This document shows, in pieces, positions 1 through 14,100 of a stretch of 64,000 nt of DNA. The stretch lies in NCBI GenBank assembly GCA_021397835.1, contig JAJFZO010000407.1, forward strand, positions 6,076,001-6,140,000, given 5' to 3'. A model generated the notes under the pieces. The model saw only the letters and a list, made by a program, of their open reading frames with translations. It was not told where the DNA came from and searched no databases. The position numbers were made by a program, and so were the translations under genes. Each line of letters starts with the position of its first letter. Position 1 is the stretch's first letter. The stretch is from Moringa oleifera. Taxonomy: Eukaryota > Streptophyta > Magnoliopsida > Brassicales > Moringaceae.

Positions 1-414
1 AGTAGAAAACACGAATATACTTTTTTTAGTGTTAGAAGTCATCTCTAGCTTCATTCTGGTGATTCTGTGAAGTTAATCTAGACCTTAATTGTTGAAACCA
101 TCGAAGCCAGTATCATTTATTTTTAAGCTCTTAAAATCTAAATAACTCGGCTAAACTGAAAATCATTAGCTTATCCGAAACAAATGAAACAAGTAGGTTA
201 CTGAAAAGACGTACACCTATAAAGATTTCTTGTTGTTGCATCAAATCTACATTATTAGTCACCCATCAAATAAACATCGTCATCTCAACATAACTTCATA
301 TACCATTAAGGCATTAACAATTCATCATGTTAATCTCAAAATCCTATCCAATCTCAAGATTTTATTTTTTTAAAAAAAAAAAGAACGAAGAAAGCATAAA
401 ATACACAAAAATAC

Positions 415-792
415 CTTGCCCTGATACCTATGAGGCCAGCGGAGCTTAGCCTCCTCATCGGGAACCGGCTCACCGAAAATTCTGGCTTCCTTTTCCTCGT
501 CATCATCCTTGGACCTCAACCTCCTCTTCTTGTCACGAACAGCATCTTCTTTATCTCCTTCGTCCTGCCGTAGCTCTTCTTTTACATCTTCGTCAACCAA
601 ATGAACGGAATTCTCCTGATCGGCTCTGCTTTTCTTCTTCCTGCTTTCTTCCTCTTCTTTTCTCTTCAAGTCCCTCGTAGACTTGGCAGTAGAAGTCGTC
701 TTCAGCTTTTCACTTCTGCTTGGCTTCTTCTCTGGAAAAGATGCAGCAGAAGCCGCATCCGGGGAAATGCTTTTTCGTTTCGTAAGCACCAT
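415..792 (-). CDS. CMT3: Chromomethylase (CMT3-like), first exon only
   Basis: Chromomethylases are plant DNA methyltransferases that maintain CHG methylation by reading H3K9 methylation. This exon encodes 126 residues from an ATG at 792 to a donor (AAG|GTATTT) after 415, in phase 0. The protein is Lys/Arg/Glu-rich and low-complexity, as at CMT N-termini, and ends in GEPVPDEEAKLRWPHRY. That matches the conserved segment just before the BAH domain in CMT3-type proteins. The BAH, methyltransferase and chromodomain exons would lie left of the window; I see no second exon in 1-414, which I read as intron. An in-frame upstream ATG lies beyond an (AT)n tract in the leader; I chose the ATG at 792 because the upstream codons are only translated repeat. 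Family assignment rests on one motif plus composition. Confidence 0.7.
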
Positions 793-812
793 ATATATAT
801 ATATATATATAT
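791..812. repeat. (AT)n microsatellite at the CMT3-like start codon
   Basis: Eleven AT dinucleotides begin at the start codon and run upstream into the 5' leader of the minus-strand chromomethylase gene. Length variation here would alter the leader and the short in-frame upstream extension. From here to about 2486 I see no gene, only AT-rich intergenic DNA. Confidence 0.9.
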
Positions 813-2238
813 GATTCCAACTTAACAAATTAACCACCAGAATCTTTCCTTAAGCACATGTTATTCCAACTTAGCCAATGAATTTTCTTGGGTCTATTGT
901 GAATTGAGCATCCCTTGAAGTTTCTTGCATAAGGAGATAGGCTGTAGAAAAGAACTCATGCAATAGGTTAGAAGAGCCTGTGCCACAGTTTTGATCAATA
1001 TTTCTCTTTCGACTTTAAACAGAAGTTTGTTTTTTTCATGCATTTAGTCTTTTCCACAACCTCTCTTTGATAAAATGGAAAATGACCTTATTACTCTTAC
1101 CCACTAGTGAGGGTAAGTTCTAGATACCTACTAGTATCTAGATCTGTAAATACATCCAACTGGAAATCGAATTCCTCTCTATTGTATCAACATTGACCCT
1201 GGAAAAATACAAAGAATTTTCAAAGATTAATGCTTGTTTATACTTGCTAAGTATATTTTTCATTATCGTACTTTTTTCTATGCTTGCTCTAAAGTAGAAG
1301 AAGCTATGGAAACCAAGTGTATACAAGTCTTAACTATAAATGAAGGAGCTCATTCATGCTCCATAAATATTTGTATATATTTAAATTTTGATACTATATA
1401 TTGTTTATAAATATGGAAACAATCATAGCGTACAACATAATTAGTAACCCATTACCAACTCTTAACTAATAACTCTATCATAAAAGAATAACATTGGAAG
1501 AGCTCAAAGGTAGTGTGGTACTCTAATAGCTTAAATAATTGCATAGCAAATTATACTCGATATTGCATGGGATTAGCATTTGATAATATCTTCACAATTT
1601 TTTTTTATTTTATTAAAAAATAAAGATCATATAACACATTAGGTTTATGTCTTGGTCATGTGGAAATTAAAATTGGTTTTGTCACATATTGCTAATCAAT
1701 AACCCAAACCTTCAAACAAGTTATTCTCAGATAGCTTAATCAGCAGACTCAAAATTGGACTCAGTCAGTCATCAGCTGGGCAAGACAACGGAGAATTAAA
1801 GTTAAATGGACGTGGTGTTACATATACCATCCAAAATATGAGAAACCAATTTTCTTTCATAAAATCAACAAGATATTTCATGGATGCTAGACGTGTCCAA
1901 TAATACTGGTTGCTGCATGGGAAAAGCTTTAATGTCTAAGTAGTCACGGTCAAGTGATGATAATAACTCAAGTTTCACAGAAAGTTTCATACCTAAGTAA
2001 TAGTCAATTGATGAAAATTGATTTTAATTAGTTTATGTGGGGATTTGATTGTTAAATCTCCAGAACTTGATGACTTTTCAACCTCTTTAGTTGCTAGCTT
2101 GTGTACTGAGCAGACAGATATTGACTCCATGGACTTTGACAGGTTTACTTCCTTGACTTGCTGCTAGCCACAAACTATGCTATGTGTAGGACAAGAGAAA
2201 GAAGTACTTCTTCCGCATTGTAGAAATGGAATCAAGTT

Positions 2239-2340
2239 ACTTCTTTTAATTGGGTGAAATAATCAGGTAGAAAAAGGGTCATGAAAATAACTTCTTTTAA
2301 TTGGGTGAAATAATCAGGTAGAAAAAGGGTCATGAAAATA
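2239..2340. repeat. Perfect 51-bp tandem duplication
   Basis: A 51-bp unit beginning acttcttttaattgggtga occurs twice head to tail (2239-2289 and 2290-2340) with no mismatch that I can see. It lies about 150 bp beyond the stop codon of the glucanase gene, so it may be in its 3' UTR or flank. The lack of divergence implies a recent duplication. Confidence 0.95.
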
Positions 2341-2486
2341 GCATAATGCTTTATTAATTTACTCCATCTGGGCATCATCTTTTGATTACATAAAATCGTT
2401 TTCCCTTAGCAAGGGAATCATAGTTTACTAATTATTTAGCTAGAACTGGCAGCGATGCCCTTATTCCCTGGTAGAAAACTGGCCTC

Positions 2487-3547
2487 TCAATTGAAATTGA
2501 CATCGTATTTAGGCTGTTTATTTGGAAGAAACAGTCCCCAGAACTTCTCAAATTCTGGGTTTTTCTGGTTCTCATCAAACATGGCAAAGATATATGTTTC
2601 TATAGGCTTTCCGGGCTTCTTGGGTGATCCTTGCTTGACATGTTGAATCAAATTGTTGTTGTAGGTTCTGGCATTGTCGACACTGGTTGCTGTTCCACCG
2701 CCGGCTGTCGGCCAACCGCTCTCTGATACAACAATTTCCAGTGAGCCACCACCGGCCTTTTCCAGGGCGGAGTACGTAGCATCCAGGATAGCATCAAACA
2801 GGTTCTGGTACCCCAACGGAGGATCTGAAACTACGACTGACTGAGATCTAAAAAGAGCAAAATCAAGACTAATATCTTTGGTGTTGCCGGTGTAACTAAA
2901 GTAAGGATACAGGTTCACAAGTAGTGGAGATCGGTTGTTGACTAAGAACCCAATGATGGGATCAATGAGTGGTCTGTAATCGCCCCTGAATGAGCCTCTT
3001 GAAGGTGGAGAAGACTCCCCAAGTGCCCCAGTGTCGATGGCCGTGGAGACTTTGATCTGGTTGCCGAGGCCGGCGGCTGATATAGCATTCTGAATGTTTT
3101 GCATGGCGGGGACGAGAAACTGTGCGAATGAATCGGATGGCTTCACTTCATTGCCAACTGCAATGTATCTGAACTTGACGTCGCCGTAGTTTTTGACGTT
3201 GTCTTGGACCCAGGTGTCTGCATTGGCTTGACTGGAAGCAATTCGTTGGAGGTCGTCGTTTAGTATACCCAGCATGACTTCAATGTTGGAGCCTCTCAGG
3301 GCCTGGAGAACATCTTGATCTGGATTGTAGATTCGCATCCTTCGGATGTTTCTCTGGTTGTAGAGAGCCACGACTTCCGATGGTGGTGGTAAGTTGTCGC
3401 CATTCCTGCCGTAACAGACGCCTATCTGAGCACCTGCATCACAGTGAACAAGAACTCCTTGAGTGTAAGTCTCAACTGCTCCCTCGAGCTGGCATCATAT
3501 CCTGCTCAAAGTTTTGTGTGTGTGTGAGAGAGAGAGAGAGAGGGAGG

Positions 3548-3578
<31 letters not shown>

Positions 3579-3665
3579 GGCATCCAAGTTAGCCATTAGC
3601 AGCCCAAGGAGGAGCAGCGTGGAAGAAATGAGATGGCATTTTCCAGACAAGGTGAATTTAGCCAT
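2487..3665 (-). CDS. Glucan endo-1,3-beta-glucosidase (GH17, PR-2 type)
   Basis: Hydrolyses internal beta-1,3-glucan links in callose and fungal walls; secreted defence and cell-wall enzyme. Two exons: 3575-3665 and 2487-3433, phase 1, giving 345 residues. Residues 1-30 form a signal peptide with a Leu-rich core (STLLLLGLL), and the mature protein probably starts near AQIGVCYG. Both GH17 catalytic glutamates are visible: the acid/base in VGNEV (Glu126) and the nucleophile in SESGWP (Glu268). The C-terminus stops at KYDVNFN, without the vacuolar extension or the X8/GPI tail found in other subclasses, so an extracellular form is likely. The intron (141 bp) is largely (CT)n on the coding strand. 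No break is visible. No neighbour is functionally related. Confidence 0.93.
3526..3573. repeat. (GA)n microsatellite inside the glucanase intron
   Basis: A nearly uninterrupted GA/GGGA tract. On the coding strand it reads as (CT)n directly after the donor, so the intron begins GTCTCTCTC and its first third is pyrimidine repeat. It adjoins a short GT run at 3515-3525. Confidence 0.92.
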
Positions 3666-3734
3666 GGTGAAACAAAAATGAAACGAGAATCTAAGAGATG
3701 GTGTATGCTTTGCCAATACAACTTCGAGGCTGCC

Positions 3735-3743
3735 CTTTTATAG
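3735..3743 (-). promoter_or_regulatory. Probable TATA box of the glucanase gene
   Basis: The minus strand reads CTATAAAAG about 70 bp upstream of the start codon, which fits a short plant leader. From here to 5155 (about 1.4 kb) I see no supported gene. Confidence 0.6.
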
Positions 3744-5155
3744 AACAATAAGCTGTGCAAACTTACGCACCCAAGTCAATTACTCCATGGAAATTGCAGA
3801 AATAACTGTTCATTTCCCATGCATGTCACTAGCTTGCATCATTCAATGTGGAGGTGTATATCCGAGCTGCATGTACTAATGTTTTAAATAATTTTTTTTT
3901 TGCTTTTATCATCAACACAATTCAAATTAATAAATAATATGAATTCATACTTTTTAATCATTTTTCTTGTACACCCAGAGCCCATTTCGGTTGGAATTCT
4001 TGACTGTAATAAATGCCTGTAGCCCCACTAAACGGAACCAGTCAATTTGATTTTTTCAGTTTGGAATCCTTTTGATTTATTATTATTTTTTTTCAGAACA
4101 GTTGGGTTCTTAAGAGTGTTATTGTATGGAATATCCTAAACAGGATACAGATAAAAAAGCCCTCTACCCATTTCAAGAATCAAGTGTTGAAAAAAAGAAG
4201 CAATAATTGGCATGGAAGCCATGGGCGCCTTCAGCCATGAGAAGGTCCATCCCTGCACTGCACCATTACCATGTGGAACTTTCTAGTTCAATCCACATTT
4301 CGTGCTTAACCATCTCATCAAATTCCAAAACCTATTCCCTTAATGCTGATGATAATACTATTGACTTAACAAGCTTCCTAAGCCTTATCTGTCAACCAGT
4401 GGAAAATTCATTTTTAAGTTGTTGGTATCGTAAATAGGCAGCCTACCAAGGTCATTATTGATCAACAACGGATTTTGGCGTACATATGCCGAAAATTTGA
4501 TTTATGAAGTTGACGATATGATAAACCTCCCAATCACGTTAGAGTCCTGGCATGACTCATCCTAGCTTGTTAGACTTGGCCTCTGTACTCAGGCGGCTTC
4601 AACAGATTGCTTAAAGTGGTGACAAGCGCAAATCATGCTATGACTTTTAGGATGAACAATCAATGAAAATCTCTGTAATGCTAACAGAACCATCTAGCAA
4701 AAAGCATTGGGTAATACTGTCATGGATAGAATGAAATTCCACTAGTTTCACTTTCATGGTTAGAGTCGAAATGCCCAACAGATGCACACACTAATGTCAC
4801 AGCATGAACACAATTATTAGTCAGGCCACGCTTTCTTGATCTTCATGGAAGAATGTGTCTGACCATCTCTGAGCCTCTGCAAATATGTTTCAGTTAACAT
4901 CCTTGATAAGCACCCGATAAGCCTGACCAGGGAGAGGAAATGCCAGCCAATGCAGAAGGTGGAACCCATGGTTGATCTTGACATTGTTTCCTGCCAACAA
5001 CCATTGGCAAATTGTTGACTTTCTTAGTTAATGCAATCAGTAACCAGTTCTGCATTTCCGATCTTGCAAAATCAACCGACTCACTTGCTCCTATCCAGAC
5101 AGATGCCTGTTTTGGCAATGTCCTCAAAGATCAACCAGGACGAAAGCTAATGTCC

Positions 5156-8100
5156 TCAAGGATCACTTTCCCTTTCAAAAAGCTTTTTCCTCAAGATCAT
5201 GACTAGCTTATCAAGAACTTCATCATTTTCCACCAGATATTGTTCAGCTGCATGCTTATCACTTAAAACCTCCCCATCTATGGAGTAGCTGCTTCCCTGT
5301 TTTCTGATGACTCTATGTTCACAAGCTAATTCCAGGACCTCCGATTCACAGTTAAAGCCCCTCCCAAAGTGTATCTCCAGTTCAGCTTTCTTCATTGCAG
5401 GTGCCAGCTTGTTTTTCGCCACTTCTATGCAAACATTGAGACCACTTACCTAAATAAAAGAACAAAGTTAGAACTTCCAATGACTCAGATAAGAGCAGTT
5501 AATAATTCGAAGCATAAATGTTGGAATGATATAATGATAAGAATAACAGTTACTTAAAAAAGATATCAGAAAATGAAGGCAAACAAGATCAGAGACTGTA
5601 CGTCTCGAAACAAGAGTCAAGAAGAATCTGAGCAATCAAGAGGCTACAGTCAACTCCCTTATCCATGAAATGCTAAATGCTTTATTTTCTCTCATAAGAT
5701 GCATCCCTGAACCAAATATTGAGCAAAGATCAAATAGAGATCCAATAAAGCACTAGGGTTTTCATGAATTCTATGCAAGTCTCAAACAGAAAGATATGAC
5801 ATAAATCTCTTAATAATGTCTTCCAATCAGAAAGATATGAACGACCATTTGACATATTCTTTCAGATTAGCTGACAGCAAACTGCATGAAGAAAGTGACA
5901 TTAGCAGACAGCTTGATTAATAATTTTGCTAAGTATCTCAAAGGGCTAAAAGTTTGATCATGCTCCTTATTATTTATTGTAGCACAAGACGCATACCTTA
6001 TCCTCCGTCTTGAGCAATCCACTTTTGATCATTCTCAGGCGTACAGCTGCGTAGAATTTCAATGCATTTCCACCACAAGTGACCTCATCCATACGTCCAA
6101 ACCCTTGACCTGATTTTACATTTAATCTGACCTGGACAATGGAAGATGATCATTAATGGTAAATGTAATATTTCCTCACACAGCATAAGCATACAAAAAG
6201 AAAACTTTGTTAATGTTTAAGAGTGTTTTCACCTGATTAAGAAAAATTATAAGAGTCCGAGACTGACATAATGAGTAATGAATTTTTCGAAGCGCTTGCG
6301 ACATTATTTTTGATTGCATATCTTTGCCACTGTTACCAATTGAAACGTCAATTTCACATTTTGGAATAAGGGCAGCAACCTGTGAAAGCCAAAAGAAAAA
6401 AAACAAAAATTACTACTATGAAGATTTCTTTAAAAGGAGAACAGGAGGAAAATAGATCCATCATGATGATCAGCAATCATGATAACATTTTTCAATGAGT
6501 TAGACAGACAAAATAACTCATCAACATCTTCAAACATGTAGTACTAATCAGTGTTCCAATACATGATGAACAATAAGGAAAAAAAGATCAAAACACAACC
6601 TCAAACACCATGACTTCTCTAATTATTTTCATGTTGAGAACTCAAAGTACACAAGGTAAGAGAGACAAGTTACAATGACGTTACAACTTGCACAGACAAA
6701 AGATGACACAAAATTAAGGTTAATTACATAAGAAAGACCTGCATTTTGCTTACAATCTCAAATCGAGACCAACAAAAAAAAATTACATCTAGTTGATAAT
6801 TTTCATTAATATTAATAGTTTTGTGCGCATATGTAATGTGCATATGACTTTTATTTATGCAATTAGCCTTATATCCCTTTAAACACTATCAAAATAAATA
6901 AAATATTATTTTTATTTTATTTAAATATTTATATTTTACATGTTCTTGCTAAGTTTGATGTGAAGAAAAAATATTTTGTTTGTTCTGATAGTGTTTTAAA
7001 GGAGTATTTGGATAATTACAAGTAAAAGTCACATGTAATAGTTGTGTGCAAAACCGTTAACATTAACAAAAATTATAGATAAAAGTCTCACATTGAGAAT
7101 TCAAAAAAAACATAATGCTCTAATAGATACAATTTTTTTTTGCAGGTTCCAATTTGAAACTATGAATAAAATGAATGTCCCATTCATGTAAATAACCCCA
7201 AAATTAAATGCATGTATGAATATTTATAGGCAAGTGTGCTTACACTGTCAACCACAATTACATCTACAGAGCCACTTCTAGTCAGTGTGTTAACCATACT
7301 AAGCATATTTTCAGCAGAATCAGGACGTGAAATGAGAAGGTTTTCCGTGTCTACACCTATTGACACTGCTAGTGAATGGTCCATTGCATTCTCCACATCA
7401 AGATATGCACAATATCCTGCCAAAAGTATGAGGCAAAGATGGTATTAGACTTTGAACAAATCAGATAAATATGGCAACTCCAATAGAAATATAAACAAAT
7501 ACAATAGCAGAAACATCTCATAAAAATAATGTACAAAGAGCCAGAACTGCTAACTGCTAATAAAATCTATAGTCATGTAAATTCTTCACATCATCCCTAG
7601 ACTTCCCATTTATTTGGACAAAATTTTCATCAGCATTCTATCTGGTTTGCTGCAAGAGAAGTTCCACCATCATCATGTATCACATATTACTTTTTAGTTA
7701 CACTTTATTTCATTCAATATATACTCTCTCAAAATATGTCTGGTTTGGAATAAAGAATATAACCAGCTAGACATGCAGGCCATTGTCCATGGGCACAGAT
7801 CAATAGGTCGAGAGGTAATTAATTCACTTTTTTTTTTTTAGCAGAAACAAGAAACAGTATATTATTCACGAAGCACCAAGGGAGTGCAACCCATTACAAG
7901 TATGGTTAACCTAAGAAATTAGCACTTCTATGATGTCAATTAAATTCTTCACATTTACAAAATAATCCCTTGAGTCCCGAAATTTCAAAACATTAATCCA
8001 AGATTCTCTAAATACTTCTATCAATGTCTCAAAATTCTCAAAAGCCTTCCTGTTTCTCTCATACCAAATGCTCCAAAAAATCACATGCGGGATCATTTTC

Positions 8101-11100
8101 ATTAGCCTACTCCTTTCCCTCCCCAACCTAGTCCTGATCATGCCATTAGTTCCATGCCTATTGTCCGTGCAGTAACGCAGGATATGCCCAACAGTTGAAG
8201 CACTGATGTCTAGATCTGAGCAGTCCATTTACACCCTACTAGTAAGTGAAACACATTTTCTTCCAGTTCTTTGCATAGGTAGCAGCGATCAACTAGTATC
8301 TTCCTCCATTTCCTCAAATTATCAATAGTCAAGATCTTTCTTTGCACTGCCTCCCACGTAAAAAATTGCTACCTTAGGAGGAACTGTAGCTCTCCACACC
8401 TGAAAAACGATTTAACAGAAGAACTAGCCCCTCCCACAGCTGCCCAGTTTCCACTGCACTGTGTCCTCCACATCATCACTTATGTTATGTCTTTGATTCG
8501 CCTCATAAAACCCCTCAATTTGCCCTAACTTTCAATCCTGAGCATCCCTTAATTGCACAAACCAGGATCTATTATCCCCTTAGTTATGAACCCAATTACT
8601 TTTATTACAGGCCAATGCAAAGACTGTCGAGAAACTTTCTCTCAAAATCTCATCTCCACTCCACTTGTCATGCCAAAATTTTATCCTGTCACCCTTTCCT
8701 AAATTGAAGCCAATCCACTTCTTAAACTTCTCCCACCCATTTCTAATTTCCTTCCACACACAAACTCCATATGCTCCTCCGCCTCCCCTAGTCATCCATC
8801 CCCCTGCAAAAACCCCATATTTAACCCCCACTAATTTTCTCCATAAGCCTTTTTTCTCTGCCATTAACCTCCATAACCATTTGCCTAACAATGTGTCATT
8901 AAAAAGTACAAGCTTCTTAACTCCTAACCCCCCTTCAGACATTGGTTGAGTGATCTCCTCCCATCTAACAAGGTGATACTTGTGAGTATCCCCTAAACTT
9001 CCCACAAACTTTCTTTTGTAGAAACTTCCAGCCTTTCAGCTACTTCCGTGGGCATTGAGAAAAGGGACATGAGATACACTGGCAGATTCGAGAGGATTGA
9101 CTTTATCATAATTAATCTCCCAACTTTTGACAATTACTTCTTTTTCCATCCCGCTAATTTACTTTCAAACCTTTCTACTACCCCATTCCATACCCCAATC
9201 TCCTTGTGTTTAGCACCCAATGGCATTGCAAGAATTTCATAGGGAACTCCATCAATTTACCTCCCAAAATAGACATCACTGCCCTTACTACTGCCAACTC
9301 TATTTTTTTCAGATTTATTTTCAAACCAGAAACAACTTCGAAGATCAGTAATACAACCCTAAATTCATGATCTACTCCTTCGCTTCTCAAAAAATTACAG
9401 ATCGTCAACGAACAACAAAAGGGACACCACTACCTTGATGCCCGTACTGCCTGCCCTAAAGCCCTCCAGCAACCCTCTGTTAACAGCTTTAGACAACAAT
9501 CTATCCAATGCTTCCATGATCATAATGAACAGCAAGGGAGATAATGGATCCCCTTACGTTAAACCCCTGGTTGCTATAAAGAAATTCGTCAGACACTTGT
9601 TAACCATCACTGCATATGATGCAGTAGAGATACATTAGTAGATCCATCTACACCACTTTTTGTCACATCCCATTTTCCTTAGCATTTACATCAAAAAATT
9701 CCAAGAGACGTGATCATAAGCTTTTTCCATATCTAATTTACACACTAGTCCACTTCTTCCTGCTCTTGCTTGGCTGTCCACAATTTCACTTGTTATCAAA
9801 ACATTATCTATGATCTGTCTTTCCCTTACAAATGCATTTTGGCTCTCACTTATTACTCTTTCCACCACCAAGCAAATCCTTTTTGCTAAAACTTTGGAGA
9901 TGAGCTTGTATATACACCCTACTAGGCTAATTGGTCTATAGTCTTTAACACTTGCAGCCCTCCAGAATTAAGTGATTTTACAACTTTCTCTTTTTGATGA
10001 AACTCTCTAAATAAACTTAGGATATCACCTTTTACGACTTCCCAGTTTGATTTTAGAAAAGCCCTGGTGAAACTGTCAGGTCCCAAGGCTTTATCCCTAT
10101 CCCACTTCTTCAAAGCTTTCCATTCCTCCTCCTCAAACTGCCCCTTAATTTGATCCCTCAGTTTAGTATCGATCTATCTGAATTCCACTCTCTCCAATTT
10201 CAGTCTCCAAGCCTCCGGTTCCTTGTACAATTCCTTATAAAAGTTTCTTATCCCTTCTTTCAACGCCTCACCTTCAAGTAGCCTTTCACCGTCAACCTGT
10301 ATCTTCTTTATGTAGTTGCATCTTTTGTGAGCGTTTGCTGTCCAATGAAAGTAAGTAGTGTTCCTATCCCCCTCCCTCAACCACAACGCCTTTGATTTCT
10401 GCCTCCATAATATTTCTTCTAATTTCAACAGTTGCACCAGTTCATTGTTTATTGTCATTTTCCTTGCCTGACTCTCCTCATCACTTCCCTGACCCATAAT
10501 AGCACTATTTAACTCATGCAACTCCTTCCAAAAATTATCTTTCTGCTGCCCCAAATTACCAAACTGCTCCTTTCTCCATTTCTTCACATTTGCCTTAACT
10601 GTCTTTAGTTTCATGGCAACCACGAAACTAGCATTACCTTCCTTGCCCCCTCCCACCATTTCTTTACAAATCGATCAAAATCCTTGACATGTGGCCACGT
10701 GTTTTTCTTCCAATGTTTAAACCTAAAAATCTATCCAAACGAGACAAAGATGGATTCTCTGTTAGATTCGACCATGTATACAACTCTCCCATTAACGGTA
10801 AATTTTGTAGTTACAAATTTGAAACTACATCTAAATTCATCCGACACAACCCCTCCTCCAAACCCTCAATTCCCCATGGTGCTTCTCCAACAAATGAGTA
10901 CACCTTAAGCCATTTCTTGCGTTGCTTACACTTCCATTCGAAACCTTGTCTATCCCACAAACTACTGACCAATCTGTCTCCACCTCCTCCTTGTTGCAAA
11001 ACCTTTCACTTGCTAAGTGACTGCTTGATGACAGCCCTCTTGTTCGCGTTATTGACTCCCCACACATTCCAAATTAGCAGTTTAAACACCATGAGGTACT

Positions 11101-14100
11101 TCTCGGGCTTCTCACAATCCCACTACCTTTTTCCTTTCCCATCCTTTCCTTATCATGGTCGATCCCAAACTCCGATCTCCACAACTTTGTGCCGACATCC
11201 CGTCCACTCCTCTTCTTCATCACCTCCTTTCCCTTGGATAGATTTTTCCCTCACCTTCTGCTTTCTATCTTAGTGAATAGAGTGAATGTCTTGTCTTCCA
11301 ACCTTCAAAGTTCAGGTCCAAAGATTTGCATATGCTTGCTAAAATCTTCACTACCCTTTTGAAAATTTCTTGATTATCGGCCTTATCATATCTCACCACC
11401 TCAACAATATCACCGTCACTCGACCTCACACCCATTCTGCCCTCGTTGATACTCCCAATCTCCCACACTTCCTCGACACAAAATTCCAATGGTGTAGCTT
11501 TCAAACTATACTCATCACCAACCCGATTCCAATTACCCGCCCCGATACAAAAATTACTCACCTTGATAACAGGGCACACCTAATTTGGTAGAACCACCAT
11601 GCTACCCATGTTGCTCAACATCTCCCACCAACTTCTCTCATAAAAAAAAGATCTTAGCCCCTCCATCGATAGCTTGAGCTGTCCTTGCCTAAATTGTCCT
11701 CGTCATTGGTGCTTTTGCCACCCACCTCTCGAAGCTTTCTAATAGATTGATAATTCATTTCCCAATCCCCATTGACTTCTGTGTTGAATAAAGATGTGAA
11801 AATTGTTTTTTCCCCACACACTCTATTTAGTCCCATGATCTGAAGCCCTCCAAAAGCAAAGCCAACCCAAAAACCCACATTTGCCTGTTTCCTTACTCCC
11901 CTGTTTCTTTACCTCGCCCGACCCACTTGCTGGCCCACTTTGATTGCCAAAGCTTGGCCCATCCAAAACCCTTTCTTCAAATCCATCCTCCCTAAATGTC
12001 TTGGGCGTCCATCTTAAATCAGGATCAAACTCGACAGAGCCTTGATTCACATTGCTCACCTTCTTTACCCCATTACTTGAAACCAGAAAACCTATTTGAC
12101 CTGTACCTTGGCTGGCGTCCCCTGTATAGCCGTCTCCATGATAAGTCAACGCCACGTATAGACCCTTTTCTCATTTGCTCACCTTCCACCTTGGTCGTCC
12201 ACCCATAGCCACAGTGAGAGCACATACTCCTGAAAACGTCTTCATCAATGTCCCAACTGTTTGACTCTTATCATTAGCCTCCTTTCCCATTGTAGATGTC
12301 TCTTGCTTCTTCCTTACTATGATGCTCCTCTTTTCTCCCCCATTTCCTGTACACCTTACCCGTTACTTGCCTCCGCCAACAAAACCTTTCACCACTGTTC
12401 GGCATAATGATCGATCTCTCTCTACCTCCGATAATCTCGAACAGCCTCAAGAATAAACCACTCAAATGTGCTACGGCCAGCAAAACTTTGCCCTCTCTTC
12501 TATTCCTTATCCAACCTTCCTTCCTCTGCAGTTACTTCATCGATAGTCAAAACCATTTCAAATCATTCTTCATAAGGAATAGAGATACTCGTTTGCCCTT
12601 TTTCTGCTCTGTTATCATTACTCCTCCTCTGTCTCCCCCTCCATCAAATTCAAAAATCTTCCTCGCTACCCTAATAGCTAGATTGCCCAACCTTCTCCGT
12701 ACATTTTCTATCCGTACTCTAAGTGTCAATTATTGATAGTTGAATTTGAAATAAAGATGTGTATAGTATAAGGTCTGACACCACATATACAAGTTCTTTA
12801 CCACATCTATATAACCAACCAACAATGATCACCCCCATAATTACCACCTTTGAATTTGAAGCAACAGAGCATACAAGGGACCTAATACTTGTAGATTAAT
12901 ACAAAGAACAATTACGCCTAATAAGTTCTGTAAATATATTCAAATAGAACTAGGATAAAGTAGAGAGGGACCTAATACTTGTAGATTAATACAGAAGAAC
13001 AATTACACCTAATAAGTTCTGCAAATATATGCAAATAAAACTAAGATAATGTAGAGAAAAAAGATAATGTGAAATAGTAGGTTTGACATTTTTTTACAGA
13101 TATTACATATATCATGTGAGACCTCAAGCAACTATCCTAGATTCCCCATGACCAAGATTGTTTTCCATTAATGCTAAGTGTTCTATCAATCCCGTGGCAA
13201 TTCATGGGTGGTTGGTTATGGGGTCAGTGAGTGCAAGCTGAAATCATGGGCAGGTCTTAATATCTCCAAGAAAAAAAGAAAATTTATGCTATTGGTTCCA
13301 CTACTTTTTTTTTTGGATTGCGTGAGGAGAGAAAAATAAAAGGCTTTCGAAGGGGTAGAGACCCGTGTGGACATAAGAGGTCTAAGGTTTTAAAATTTTG
13401 GGAATGGAGGATTTTTTTTTTTGGGTAAATGATGGCGATTGTATAGAGTTTATGGATATCCTAACATTTAAATAACTAACTACACTTGTACATGGGAGGC
13501 ACCCCCTTAGTGCTACTTTGAGCATGTATGTATATATATACATATAATCTTTGATTTAGATCAAATATTATATATATATATATATATATATCATTTCTTT
13601 ACATAGTTTAAACAAAAATAAAATGAGGAAGGTAGACTCATTTACACAGTTTCCTATATCTATCTTCATTTAATATTAACTTTATCATGTAATACTCAAG
13701 TCAAAAGCAGCAATTGGATTTTGTAAGCTATATGAAATAAATGAAATAACACGATTTGCAGTTTGCAACAGCAAGTTAGAGAAAAGATTCTGGCTGTCTT
13801 GTTAACTAAAATTAACTCAAAATCCGATCACTGTTATGTAGAAGACACACACAGTTACTGTCACAAACTATTACATATAAGAGAAGAAATAAGCATGCAC
13901 CTCCAAGCTTTTGAGCTTCCTTGATTATGTGAAGCGCTAGAGTTGTCTTTCCCGATGCTTCTCGCCCATAAATTTCAACAATTCTTCCCTGCAGAATGCT
14001 CTTTCATTAGTGGAAGCTGCTTCTGAATTTACACATTTAAAATATATTGTCACTACTTTTTGCTTGTTTCTCACTCACATGCATATGCCACTTGTATACA

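Noticed and set aside
4894..5127. 77-codon open frame downstream of RECA2 on the same strand
   Set aside because: It begins after the RECA2 stop in 3' UTR-like sequence, and no homolog is recognisable.
10689..11273. 194-codon open frame on the plus strand
   Set aside because: It is antisense to the endonuclease region of the minus-strand LINE and has a Pro/Ser/Phe-rich composition typical of an antisense shadow.
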